A stretch of 32,245 nucleotides of DNA from Candidatus Uhrbacteria bacterium (lineage in GTDB: Bacteria; Patescibacteriota; Patescibacteriia; UBA9934): the NCBI GenBank assembly GCA_943358395.1, contig CALRGY010000014.1, positions 1 through 32,245 of the forward strand. The letters run 5' to 3'. A program made the position numbers and the translations under genes. Positions 1 to 6,801 of the stretch are shown here, one piece after another. The notes under the pieces are model-generated. The model saw only the letters and a list, made by a program, of their open reading frames with translations. It was not told the origin of the DNA and did no database searches. How positions within the stretch are numbered: the first letter of the stretch is position 1; every line of letters begins with the position of its first letter.

Positions 1-1
1 T

Positions 2-136
2 GTCAAACTTGAGAAAATGAAGATCAAGACCGGACTCAATCACTTTGCGCTGAAGGCGAAGCTGTATGTGAGCGCGCTTCGTTCAAGTATGGATGAACTC
101 ACGCAATTGAAGAAACTGCGGGTAAGGGCTGCGTAA
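2..136 (+). CDS. C-terminal end of an unknown protein (partial)
   Basis: An open frame runs in from the left edge and ends at TAA 134-136, giving the last 44 residues of a protein that begins outside the window. The tail is basic and probably helical (it ends ...LKKLRVRAA). I do not recognise the family. It is called because the frame is uninterrupted from the window edge and is followed by a plausible intergenic stretch. A small inverted repeat (AGGTAT/ATACCT, about 176-194) lies downstream, but it has no T-tract. Confidence 0.4.
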   Translation, partial: VKLEKMKIKTGLNHFALKAKLYVSALRSSMDELTQLKKLRVRAA

Positions 137-251
137 GGTGAGTTAAGAAATCTTTGCGCATAAAATTCGTAGTTAGGTATGTTCATTATACCTTGATACG
201 GAGAGAACGAGCCTATTTTTTGGGGAAAACGTTTCTGCACCAGTACGATCA

Positions 252-280
252 TTGACCGAGGTGTTACACCAGTGTTACAC
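252..280 (+). promoter_or_regulatory. Promoter/operator of the toxin-antitoxin pair
   Basis: TTGACC (252-257), a 17-bp spacer and TTACAC (275-280) make a plausible sigma-70 promoter. The 9-mer GTGTTACAC occurs twice, at 261-269 and 272-280, 11 bp apart (about one helical turn). The second copy covers the -10 box, as expected for an autorepressing antitoxin operator. The antitoxin ATG is only 9 nt after the -10 box, so the mRNA is probably leaderless. Autorepression is inferred from how RelB-type systems work. Confidence 0.55.
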
Positions 281-289
281 TTTTGGCAT

Positions 290-514
290 ATGCCAACAAC
301 AAAAGCCAGAATTAATCTTACTGTTCCCGCTGATACGAATGAATTCCTTATTGCTTTAGCGAAACGGGATAATACGAGTATTTCCGCGAAAGTGATGGAG
401 CTTATTGAGATTGCCTTGGATATTGAGGAAGACAAGGTATTGGGCAAGCTCGCGGAGGAACGACTCGCAGATAATCCACAATGGGTTTCTCATGACGAGG
501 CGTGGAGTCTATGA
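290..514 (+). CDS. RelB/RHH-like antitoxin
   Basis: A 74-aa protein starting MPTTKARINLTV. The short basic N-terminal strand (ARINLTVPADTNEFL), followed by two helices (residues ~13-45), matches a ribbon-helix-helix DNA-binding fold; the acidic C-terminal part (EIALDIEEDKVLGKLAEERL) would bind the toxin. ATG 290 is chosen over an upstream in-frame start at 272 because 272 lies inside the operator repeat. The stop overlaps the toxin start by ATGA (511-514), typical of translationally coupled antitoxin-toxin pairs. It probably neutralises the downstream RelE-like toxin and represses its own promoter. The exact subfamily is not certain. Confidence 0.7.
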   Translation: MPTTKARINLTVPADTNEFLIALAKRDNTSISAKVMELIEIALDIEEDKVLGKLAEERLADNPQWVSHDEAWSL

Positions 515-792
515 GTTTTCACGTTGAATATGACCCGCTCGTGAAATCGAAAGACATTCCAAAACTTGATTCCGTTATAAAGGGAAGGATTAGGAAAAGT
601 ATTGTGAACAAGCTTGTTGAGCGACCAGAAGTATTTGGCGTTGCTCTTCGTGAAAATTTGAAAGGGATTTGGAAGCTTCGGGTGGGAGACTATCGAGTGC
701 TTTTCGTTATTCAAGAGAATACTGTAAAGATTCTTATCATTGAACATCGATCGTTGGTGTATAAGGCTGTTCTTCAACGATTCGGTATATAA
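511..792 (+). CDS. RelE/ParE-family toxin
   Basis: A 93-aa protein with the typical RelE/ParE layout: an N-terminal strand, two helices (KLDSVIKGRIRKSIVNKLVERPEVFG), then a beta-sheet core with 'GIWKLRVGDYRVLFVI' and the terminal 'IIEHRSLVYKAV'. The pattern K.R.GDYR....I......I....HR..VY is the hallmark of this superfamily, whose members cleave ribosome-bound mRNA (RelE) or inhibit gyrase (ParE). RelE-type is more likely because of the HR-x-x-VY ending. ATG 511 is preferred over GTG 502 because it overlaps the antitoxin stop. It may be co-transcribed with the recombinase gene that starts 20 bp downstream. Confidence 0.8.
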   Translation: MSFHVEYDPLVKSKDIPKLDSVIKGRIRKSIVNKLVERPEVFGVALRENLKGIWKLRVGDYRVLFVIQENTVKILIIEHRSLVYKAVLQRFGI

Positions 793-812
793 AGGGGTAT
801 ACTCTTTTGTAT

Positions 813-1745
813 ATGGCGAAGGCATTGCAAACGTTGATGAGGGAGTTTTGTGAGTATTTGGAAATTGAGCGGGGGAGGAGCGATAAGACGACGAAGAATT
901 ATCATTTTTATTTGCATCGGTTTGCGGAATGGGCAGAGTGGCCGAATCCTGGGGAGATTACGCTGGAAATGGTGCGGAAGTATCGGCTGTACTTGAATCG
1001 TGATGTTGCGGGTCGAGATGAAGAATCGTTGCAGAAGAACACGCAGAACTACCATTTGATTGCGTTGCGAGCGTTTTTGAAATATTTAGCAAAGCGCGAC
1101 ATTCACACGCTGTCTGCAGATAAAATTGAGCTCGCAAAACAAGGATCGCGGCATGTGACGTTTTTAGAACCAGAGGAGCTTACTCGTTTCCTCACTGGGC
1201 CCGATAGCGATGATTCGTTGGTGGGATTGCGCGACAAAGCGATTCTTGAACTTCTCTTTTCCACTGGTCTTCGAGTCTCTGAGTGTGCTGGGCTTCGGAT
1301 TGATCAGGTGAATTTGAAGCGCGATGAGTTCACGGTGAAAGGGAAAGGCAGTAAACACCGCGTTGTTTTTCTTGCCGATGACGCACGAAGGGCATTAAAA
1401 GCCTACGCCGATCGCCGGCGCGATGTTTCTGAATATCTTTTTGTCCGCCACGATCGCGCCCGGCACAATGTTGAGGCCCCTGCCCCACTCACCCCACGAT
1501 CCGTTCAGCGCATCGTCGACCGCTATGCCCGCCTCGCAGGAATTACCAAAGCGGTCACCCCGCACACGCTTCGTCACACCTTTGCTACCGATCTTTTACG
1601 CAACGGCGCAGACATTCGATCCGTACAATCGCTGCTTGGTCATGAGTCGATTACGACGACGCAGGTATATACGCACATTACAGACAAAGAGCTGAAACGA
1701 GTGCATCAACAATTTCACGGGAAGAAACCGGAAAAGGGACTGTAG
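813..1745 (+). CDS. xerC: Tyrosine recombinase, XerC/XerD type
   Basis: A 310-aa site-specific tyrosine recombinase, normally used to resolve chromosome dimers at dif. The N-terminal SAM-like core-binding domain is residues ~1-100 and the catalytic domain ~112-295. The full catalytic set is present: Arg154 (STGLRVSE), Lys178 (KGKGSKHR), His251 and Arg254 (HTLRHTFA), His277 (LGHESI) and the nucleophile Tyr286 (TQVYTHI). ATG 813 is used; TTG 807 is a weaker alternative. A TATACT box (799-804) 8 nt before the ATG suggests a leaderless transcript, with an AAGGGG (792-797) further upstream. It lies 20 bp after the toxin gene and converges with the next gene with 3 bp between them. XerC and XerD cannot be separated from sequence alone; an integron- or element-linked role is possible but no att site was seen. 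Confidence 0.85.
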   Translation: MAKALQTLMREFCEYLEIERGRSDKTTKNYHFYLHRFAEWAEWPNPGEITLEMVRKYRLYLNRDVAGRDEESLQKNTQNYHLIALRAFLKYLAKRDIHTLSADKIELAKQGSRHVTFLEPEELTRFLTGPDSDDSLVGLRDKAILELLFSTGLRVSECAGLRIDQVNLKRDEFTVKGKGSKHRVVFLADDARRALKAYADRRRDVSEYLFVRHDRARHNVEAPAPLTPRSVQRIVDRYARLAGITKAVTPHTLRHTFATDLLRNGADIRSVQSLLGHESITTTQVYTHITDKELKRVHQQFHGKKPEKGL

Positions 1746-1748
1746 ATT

Positions 1749-3203
1749 TCACGACAGTATTGTTACCGTTCCCTTTTGCGCATCAACTTCAACAGTGTCT
1801 CCATCTTTGAGAAGATGTGTTGCAACTTTTGTGCCCACAAGGCACGGGACATTGAGTTCCCGAGAGACAATGGCGGCGTGGGAGGTGAGACCTCCAGTGT
1901 CGGTGAGAATTGCGGAGGCGATTTTCATGACAAAGATATATTCTGGGCTCGTCATTGGTGCGACAAGAATTTCTCCCGGTTGGAATTCGTGTGATTGATT
2001 TGGGTCAAGGAGCACGCGCACCACTCCACGCACCGGCTCTCCGTTCCCTGCGCACGCAACGATGCCAGTAAAGTCTTGAGTTTCTTTGGCGACGTTTTCG
2101 GAAAGGTAGTGGTTCCATGCTTCAGTGACGTCATCGGTGGAAAGTGTTGTGATATTGATTGCGTATGATGTTGGGGCGTGAAAAAGAATTGACGTGGCGT
2201 GCCCGGTGTTACGATATGTACAGTGTTTTTTGTGCATACGTGAGAATACGAAGGATTCGATTTCTCGGAAATCGTGATTGAGTAATGTTTCGTAATCATA
2301 TCCAAAGCGTTCCGCGACATGTTTGAGGAGAATGTCTTTATAGTGGAGCGTTTGGAAGATGTATTTCTTACGTTCGTCTTGCCATTCAATCGCCATACGC
2401 AGCACGTCGGCGATTTTTACGACTGCAGGCGAAATGCTATAGCGAGCGATGAGCTCAGCTTTCTTTGCTTTGACCCCGGCGATACGTCGCTTTTGATGTT
2501 CATGTATGCCTTTTGATAATTCTTTTTTCCGGTCAACAAAGAATTGCACGGGAAGTATTTGCGAGCCAGCATAGCTATTTTTGAGCCAGTAATACTTCTG
2601 TTGATGCGTTTCGTAATTTTCCGTTTCCGAGAGATCGATTTCTTCTTCTTGATAAAACGAAAGCTCTTCCGGGGCAGTAAAGATTTCCATGGCGCTTGCT
2701 AGAGTTTTTGCATCGGGGATCGATGAGCTCAGTGCATCTTTCAGCAATTGATCGGAGCCGTAATTTCCAAATTCTGCGGCGATGGTTGGAATCCAAAAGC
2801 GCATCGTTGCCTCAAAGAATTCATTCCAGAATGCGTAAAATTCCTCGTCGGATAGCGCGGAGAGATTCGTGATCTCGATTTTGCGTTGCACGCGGTGCTG
2901 CTCTTGTACTGCGCCTCTCCATTCCTCAATGAGCGAGAGACGGATGCTGTCGTTCATCATGATGTTCTGAAAAATCGCCTTGCATGCAGCATGAAATGGA
3001 GCGAGTTCCTGAACGTATAAAAACCTTCCTTGATGAAATAACAGTAAGGCATTCGGAATGCGTGTATCAGGGAAACGCTGCGCAAATCGCGTAAAGCACG
3101 CCTCGTTAAATTCGGACATGTAAAAGAACCTTCCCGGAACCGGACCCCAGCGAAGGAGCTCTTTTGCGGGATCGATCGGTGAAATATTTTTCATACACGT
3201 CAT
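1749..3203 (-). CDS. Orphan PEP-utilising-enzyme swivel (mobile) domain protein
   Basis: A 484-aa protein. The last ~95 residues are a phosphohistidine swivel domain (PF00391): 'GEILVAPMTSPEYIFVMKIASAILTDTGGLTSHAAIVSRELNVPCLVGT', with the phospho-accepting His442 in GGLTSHAA. In PEP synthase, PPDK and rifampin phosphotransferase this domain carries phosphate between an ATP-grasp domain and a second active site. Here neither the ATP-grasp domain nor the PEP-binding TIM barrel is present. The first ~370 residues are mainly helical and charged, with several Trp/Tyr-rich segments I do not recognise. A second start at M4 (3194) is possible. Its partner kinase or substrate is unknown. It ends 3 bp from the recombinase gene (convergent). 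Confidence 0.7.
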   Translation of the reverse strand: MTCMKNISPIDPAKELLRWGPVPGRFFYMSEFNEACFTRFAQRFPDTRIPNALLLFHQGRFLYVQELAPFHAACKAIFQNIMMNDSIRLSLIEEWRGAVQEQHRVQRKIEITNLSALSDEEFYAFWNEFFEATMRFWIPTIAAEFGNYGSDQLLKDALSSSIPDAKTLASAMEIFTAPEELSFYQEEEIDLSETENYETHQQKYYWLKNSYAGSQILPVQFFVDRKKELSKGIHEHQKRRIAGVKAKKAELIARYSISPAVVKIADVLRMAIEWQDERKKYIFQTLHYKDILLKHVAERFGYDYETLLNHDFREIESFVFSRMHKKHCTYRNTGHATSILFHAPTSYAINITTLSTDDVTEAWNHYLSENVAKETQDFTGIVACAGNGEPVRGVVRVLLDPNQSHEFQPGEILVAPMTSPEYIFVMKIASAILTDTGGLTSHAAIVSRELNVPCLVGTKVATHLLKDGDTVEVDAQKGTVTILS

Positions 3204-3249
3204 TTTTTCTTTGCAGAACGGTCGATGCGCATCAACCTCTCTGCAAGGC

Positions 3250-3278
3250 GGCGATCTGAGAGTAAACGTCAGATCGCC
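3250..3278. terminator. Strong hairpin after the phosphatase gene
   Basis: GGCGATCTGA (3250-3259) pairs perfectly with TCAGATCGCC (3269-3278) around a 9-nt loop. It lies between the stop of the phosphatase gene and the start of the swivel-domain gene. Neither strand has a good U-tract after it, so it may be an RNA-processing or 3'-end stability hairpin rather than a classic terminator. Confidence 0.45.
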
Positions 3279-3309
3279 AGCGGTTATCGATATGTGAAGA
3301 ACTTGTGGG

Positions 3310-3894
3310 TTACGCCGCTGGAACCTTCAGCGGACAGGGGAGGAGCGTGGAGGAAATAATCCTCCATCCGTTCCCATCATCGGCGAGCTCGTATTTCACG
3401 ATGTCCGCCAACCCGATCGGAGGAAGATTCTCGATCGCTGCCAGACCGACCAGCGGCGAGTGATTGCACACGAGCACTGATCCTCCGGTGTGCTTCTCCG
3501 CCATTTCCTTCATCGCCGTAACGATTCCTTCCGTGATCGTTCCCGCCTCCTTCCAGTTGGCGTGCCACTCCTCCGTGGTTCCGTATTCCCCGAGGAGTTT
3601 GTCGATTCGCATCGACTCCTCGAGGTACTCGGGAGAGGAGAGATGACCGACGAAGAAGGCCGGATGCCTCACGATTTCTCGAGTGTCAGCGGAGTTGTTG
3701 CGGTGGCTCCGGATGTGTTCCGCCGCCTGCATAGTGCGATTCATGTCGCTGCAGTACACGCCATCGAAGGTGATCTGGGCGAGGTACATGTCGGCGCTGG
3801 CAGCGAGCTGCTCGAGGCCGAAGGCCGTGTTGGCGTCGCCAGACTTCTGACCGTGGCGCATCAGGAAGATGGTGACGGTGCGAATGGAGTTCAT
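3310..3894 (-). CDS. Histidine phosphatase (SixA/phosphoglycerate-mutase-like)
   Basis: A 194-aa single-domain protein of the histidine phosphatase superfamily. The RHG motif is at residues 13-15 (FLMRHGQKSGD, nucleophile His14), the second conserved Arg is R53 (SDMNRTMQAAEHI), and the distal His is H145 (VLVCNHSPLVG). These residues form the phosphate pocket in the family. The small size and lack of a mutase-specific insertion suggest a phosphatase such as SixA, acting on phospho-His/Ser/Thr proteins or small phosphoesters; the substrate is unknown. Codon third positions are almost always C or G, unlike most neighbours, suggesting transfer. ATG 3894 follows a GAGG Shine-Dalgarno. It is transcribed alone and diverges from a TrmB-type regulator. 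Confidence 0.8.
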   Translation of the reverse strand: MNSIRTVTIFLMRHGQKSGDANTAFGLEQLAASADMYLAQITFDGVYCSDMNRTMQAAEHIRSHRNNSADTREIVRHPAFFVGHLSSPEYLEESMRIDKLLGEYGTTEEWHANWKEAGTITEGIVTAMKEMAEKHTGGSVLVCNHSPLVGLAAIENLPPIGLADIVKYELADDGNGWRIISSTLLPCPLKVPAA

Positions 3895-3933
3895 TGGGTA
3901 ACCTCGGACGATGTTGGCTTTGTCTTTGGCGTG

Positions 3934-3995
3934 TTGGGAGAATTCCCTACGTCACCTCGACCGAGGAGAATAGCATAAGTATACAGTAATATCAA
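3934..3995 (-). promoter_or_regulatory. Promoter and 5' hairpin leader of the phosphatase gene
   Basis: On the minus strand TTGATA (3995-3990), a 17-bp spacer and TATTCT (3972-3967) form a promoter. Five bases later the RNA starts near GTCGAGGTGACGTAGGG, forming a hairpin GGGA-ATTC-TCCC followed by AAC. The same promoter spacing, the same GTCGAGGTRACG block and a covarying hairpin occur upstream of the 119-aa gene at 5581-5644. The intergenic region is AT-rich and shared with the divergent regulator. Confidence 0.6.
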
Positions 3996-4068
3996 GCTAT
4001 GTATAATTAGAACTATATGATGTATAATATGGATATACAACGAAAATCCAAATATCGTGCAAAAGCGT

Positions 4069-4848
4069 ATGAATTCTGAAAATGAGGTGACGCAAAATCT
4101 GTACAGTGCGTTGCAGGAGCTCGGGACAACGGAGAGTGAGGCGAATCTGTATGTGACGTCGTTGGCGCTGGGGCCGTCGTCGATTGTGGCGTTGGCAGAG
4201 CATCTCAATATGCCACGTCCGAATGTGTACAAGGTGATTGCGGGCTTAGAAAAGTACGGATTCGCAAAGTTTTCTGAACGAAAGCGGCATGCGCGCACGT
4301 TTGTGGTGGAGCCGCCAACGGTGGTGCTGCAAAAATTGCGTGAAAAGCGGGAGGCTGTTGCCAGGCTTGATCAAACGTTGGTCGGCGCCATGCCGGACTT
4401 GTTAGCAATGTATCACCAAGGCGAAACGCCCACGCGGGTAAAGGTTTTTGATGGAAAAGAGCAATGGTTGAAGTTGTTTTTTCAAACGCTGGAAGAGGCG
4501 AAGGGCACCATGAGCTTTTTTGGTTCCGCCGATGCGTTTATTGGCATGATTTCGTGGGAGGTTGAGAATGAGTGGATTAAGGAGCGCATGAAAAAGAATA
4601 TTCACATCAATGTGTTGCTCACCCCAGGGAACGATGCGTTTACCTTAAATACAAATGATGCCCAGGAAATGCGCACCACGCGGCTTTTTAAGGGCACGCC
4701 AATGGTGACGGGCTTTATGCTTTACGCAAACAAGGTGATTCTTTGGCAGCCAAAAGCTCCCCTTGCCATGCTTATTGAAGATGAATACATCGTCCAAATG
4801 CTGAACAGTATTTTTGCGAGTCTGTGGGCAGGAGCGAAGGAAGAGTAG
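4069..4848 (+). CDS. TrmB-type transcriptional regulator (paralogue 1)
   Basis: A 259-aa protein. Residues ~10-75 form a winged helix-turn-helix of the TrmB family: 'LQELGTTESEANLYVTSLALGPSSIVALAEHLNMPRPNVYKVIAGLEKYGFAKF'. A linker helix (LREKREAVARLDQTL) and a C-terminal effector-binding-like domain (~120-255) containing 'TMSFFGSADAFIGMI' follow. TrmB regulators in archaea sense sugars; in CPR genomes the ligand is unknown. GTG 4057 is an alternative start. TATAAT at 4023-4028 is a likely -10 box. It diverges from the phosphatase gene, so it may control both. The next TrmB gene (5729-6475) has the same architecture and the same divergent arrangement. Confidence 0.8.
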   Translation: MNSENEVTQNLYSALQELGTTESEANLYVTSLALGPSSIVALAEHLNMPRPNVYKVIAGLEKYGFAKFSERKRHARTFVVEPPTVVLQKLREKREAVARLDQTLVGAMPDLLAMYHQGETPTRVKVFDGKEQWLKLFFQTLEEAKGTMSFFGSADAFIGMISWEVENEWIKERMKKNIHINVLLTPGNDAFTLNTNDAQEMRTTRLFKGTPMVTGFMLYANKVILWQPKAPLAMLIEDEYIVQMLNSIFASLWAGAKEE

Positions 4849-4981
4849 ATATCGATCGCTATTTTCCCATTCCCTCTTCTGCTCCAATCGCCCGCCGTCT
4901 TTTACGCGTTTCCGGAGTTTCTACCGGTTTCGGACTTTTGAGCCAATCGAAGAGTTTCATATTGCAAAATCGTATCACAAC

Positions 4982-5010
4982 AAAACATCCTCCGGCTTGG
5001 AGGATGTTTT
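4982..5010. terminator. Bidirectional Rho-independent terminator
   Basis: AAAACATCCTCC (4982-4993), a 5-nt loop and GGAGGATGTTTT (4999-5010) form a perfect 12-bp stem with T/A tracts on both strands. It can end the upstream regulator transcript (plus) and the leftward 119-aa gene transcript (minus). Confidence 0.85.
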
Positions 5011-5107
5011 ATGGGGCGACTAGCGGGGCTTGAGTAAAGAGTTTCGTGGACGGGATATGTTTTGTAGTTCAGGGCTAAATATCTGGAAACCAGGTACTTG
5101 GCTCTGA

Positions 5108-5144
5108 GCGCGAGGAGAGACGAGTGTTGTCTCAATCCTCGCGC
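5108..5144. repeat. Bipartite inverted repeat downstream of the 119-aa gene
   Basis: GCGCGAGGA (5108-5116) pairs with TCCTCGCGC (5136-5144), and inside it GAGAC (5117-5121) pairs with GTCTC (5129-5133). On the plus strand an 8-T run follows after ~11 nt. On the minus strand it lies in the 3' UTR of the 119-aa gene. It could be a terminator or a 3'-end stabiliser. Confidence 0.55.
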
Positions 5145-5188
5145 CGTGCTGATTGTTTTTTTTGCGAACCAGCTCCGCGACCGGATCC

Positions 5189-5548
5189 TTAATGTCGGCG
5201 AGGCCGAATCTCCTTCCGCGCGAAGTCAACGAGTTCTTTGCTCGTCATCTTCGACACGAACGTCGGCTGATCGGTGTAGAAAAACCAACGTTCCTCTACG
5301 CCTCGAACTTCGATCAGACCGGAGATGACCTTGGCGTTGCCATTCAAGCCAGCGCGAAGCCCATCGATCCTGACCACTCTCCCGCAGTCGAGAATTCCGT
5401 TCAGATTTCTTTGTTTGAAAATCGGAGGACTCTCGATTGCTAGTACTCCGGTGACGTCTTCATGCCCTCCCGCATGGTGACGGGAAATGCACGTCACGTT
5501 GTACTCGCCGCCGATCCAACAGGTCATGTCAAATGAATCCCTAAACAT
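5189..5548 (-). CDS. Unknown 119-aa protein with conserved leader
   Basis: I do not recognise the family. The protein starts MFRDSFDMTCWIGGEYNVTC and reads as a mostly beta N-terminal part (WIGGEYNVTCISRHHAGGHEDVTGVLAIE, with a His-rich HHAGGH patch and two Cys) followed by 'GLIEVRGVEERWFFYTDQPTFVSKMTSKELVDFARKEIRPRRH'. There is no signal peptide or membrane segment. A strong AGGAGG Shine-Dalgarno lies 5 nt before ATG 5548. Third-position GC is higher than in neighbours. It is transcribed alone, diverging from a TrmB-type regulator, and its promoter and leader match those of the histidine phosphatase gene. The coding call rests on the good start signal, the promoter and codon use. Confidence 0.65.
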   Translation of the reverse strand: MFRDSFDMTCWIGGEYNVTCISRHHAGGHEDVTGVLAIESPPIFKQRNLNGILDCGRVVRIDGLRAGLNGNAKVISGLIEVRGVEERWFFYTDQPTFVSKMTSKELVDFARKEIRPRRH

Positions 5549-5580
5549 CTCGACCTCCTAATTCATGTTAATCGAGTGCG

Positions 5581-5644
5581 TTGGGCGGGATTGCCCTTCG
5601 TTACCTCGACAGAACACGATATCATATTTATAAGTTATATTCAA
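5581..5644 (-). promoter_or_regulatory. Promoter and 5' hairpin leader of the 119-aa gene
   Basis: On the minus strand TTGAAT (5644-5639), a 17-bp spacer and TATCGT (5621-5616) form the promoter. Five bases later comes GTCGAGGTAACGAAGGG and a hairpin GGGC-AATCCC-GCCC followed by AAC. Compared with the phosphatase leader, the stem-closing pair is changed on both sides (A/T to C/G), which supports a real RNA structure. Confidence 0.6.
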
Positions 5645-5680
5645 TAACAGTATAATGATATATCGTGTGTATAGCTCTTA

Positions 5681-5693
5681 TTTACATTGTAAA
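5681..5693. promoter_or_regulatory. Palindrome upstream of the second TrmB gene
   Basis: TTTACATTGTAAA is a 13-bp palindrome between a TATAAT box (5651-5656) and the regulator start at 5729. It could be an autoregulatory operator. The surrounding sequence is very AT-rich, so chance palindromes are not rare. Confidence 0.35.
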
Positions 5694-5728
5694 TATTGTT
5701 ATATACACTGTTCGCATATATAACAACT

Positions 5729-6475
5729 ATGGCAATTCCTTTTCAAAACGTGTTGCAGAAGCTCGGATTTTCGGAAGAAGAGGCTTTGCTCTATGTGGCG
5801 AACACGGAGCTGGGAGAGGCGCCGGCGAGCACTATTGCCAAGAAAACAGGCATGAATCGCTCCACGACCTATGTGTATTTAAAGGCTATGGAGCAAAAAG
5901 GATTGGTTGGCTCAACAGAAGTGAATGGCACGCAACTGTTTTATGCCAAAGATCCAGAAATCGTTTTAAAACACGCGGAACAGTCGGTGAGTGAATTGCG
6001 CAAAGCATTGCCAGATTTTCGAGCGCTGAACGGACGAACCAGCGCAAAACAACCCCGAGTGCAATACTTTCCTGGCATTGGTGGTATCAAAACTGTGCTC
6101 GAAGACACGCTCACCGCCAAAGAAACCGTGCTGACGTTTGGCGATGCCGACATGATCGTCGCCAACCTTACAGAATACTACGACGATTACATCCATCGAC
6201 GCGTTGCAGCTGGAGTTCGCACGCGCGCCGTATTAATTGCGGGAACCGTCGGTGAACGTTTTCTCGACACCAGCCATGACGAACTCCGCGAGGTTCGCCT
6301 TGTCCCCCAAGCCTTCGCCATGCCAAACGAAGTGAAAATCTACGACGGTAAAGTTGCCATTATGTCGCACAAAGCTCCCTACGGCGGTATTCTCCTCCAC
6401 GACCACGCCATTTACGAGACTCAAAAGTCGATTTTCGCCATGGCGTGGGAATTCGCAAAGCCGAAGGACGAGTAA
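5729..6475 (+). CDS. TrmB-type transcriptional regulator (paralogue 2)
   Basis: A 248-aa protein, similar in layout to the regulator at 4069-4848: an N-terminal winged HTH (residues ~8-75, 'LQKLGFSEEEALLYVANTELGEAPASTIAKKTGMNRSTTYVYLKAMEQKGLVGS'), a linker helix, and a C-terminal domain with 'TVLTFGDADMIVANLTEYYDDYIHRRVAAGVRTRAVLI' and 'EVKIYDGKVAIMSHKAPYGGILLHDHAIYETQKSIFAMAWEFAK'. The C-terminal fold resembles the phospholipase-D-like effector domain of TrmB proteins. ATG 5729 is chosen over TTG 5696. A TATA-like box (5716-5723) ends only ~5 nt before the ATG, so a second TATAAT at 5651 may be the real promoter. It diverges from the 119-aa gene. Confidence 0.8.
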   Translation: MAIPFQNVLQKLGFSEEEALLYVANTELGEAPASTIAKKTGMNRSTTYVYLKAMEQKGLVGSTEVNGTQLFYAKDPEIVLKHAEQSVSELRKALPDFRALNGRTSAKQPRVQYFPGIGGIKTVLEDTLTAKETVLTFGDADMIVANLTEYYDDYIHRRVAAGVRTRAVLIAGTVGERFLDTSHDELREVRLVPQAFAMPNEVKIYDGKVAIMSHKAPYGGILLHDHAIYETQKSIFAMAWEFAKPKDE

Positions 6476-6643
6476 GGTGAAGAAACAGCGAGCTGGACGT
6501 TTATGCTCTTAGCGCCTTAGCGCCTTAGTGCCATCGGAGACTGTCGCATGTTTCTTATCATTGAGGGCGCTGATGCACTTCGTAACGAACTTACGTTACT
6601 GATAAACGAAGAAGTAAAAAATTCTTTACAAAGATTATTAGCA
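6476..6643. other. Intergenic region before tRNA-His, no firm gene
   Basis: Holds a short tandem repeat (TTAGCGCC units, ~6508-6530). An open frame from ATG 6548 gives about 50 residues (MFLIIEGADALRNELTLL...) but runs antisense through the tRNA and has no family match that I recognise. It is not called as a gene. Confidence 0.4.
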
Positions 6644-6671
6644 AAAACCCTCGAAATACATCGAGGGTTTT
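6644..6671 (-). terminator. Terminator of the tRNA-His transcript
   Basis: AAAACCCTCGA (6644-6654) pairs with TCGAGGGTTTT (6661-6671), an 11-bp perfect stem with a T-run on the minus strand just after the tRNA-His 3' end. Confidence 0.85.
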
Positions 6672-6674
6672 CAC

Positions 6675-6750
6675 TGGGGTGCCTAGAGGGAATCGGACCC
6701 TCGTAGCCGGGACCACAACCCGGTGCACTAACCACTGTGCTATAGGCACC
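6675..6750 (-). tRNA. tRNA-His (GTG)
   Basis: A cloverleaf on the minus strand. The anticodon loop TTGTGGT on a CCGGG/CCCGG stem gives GTG. The extra 5' G(-1) pairs opposite C73, the identity feature of bacterial tRNA-His. The T-arm is GAGGG TCCGATT CCCTC and 3' CCA is encoded. Confidence 0.95.
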
Positions 6751-6801
6751 ATACTTGTGTAACGGAGGAAAGAATATCAATAATTTTGCGGTATTGCAAC
6801 T

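Larger units (their letters stand above)
4849..5188. other. 340-bp intergenic region with two hairpins, no gene
   Basis: No convincing gene. It contains a perfect bidirectional terminator (4982-5010) and a large bipartite hairpin (5108-5144), described separately, plus a small CTGG-AAA-CCAG hairpin near 5090. It separates the first regulator gene from the 3' end of the leftward 119-aa gene. Confidence 0.6.

Noticed and set aside
6548-6700. Short open frame MFLIIEGADALRNELTLL... before tRNA-His
   Set aside because: About 50 residues, runs antisense through the tRNA and terminator, with no start signal or family.
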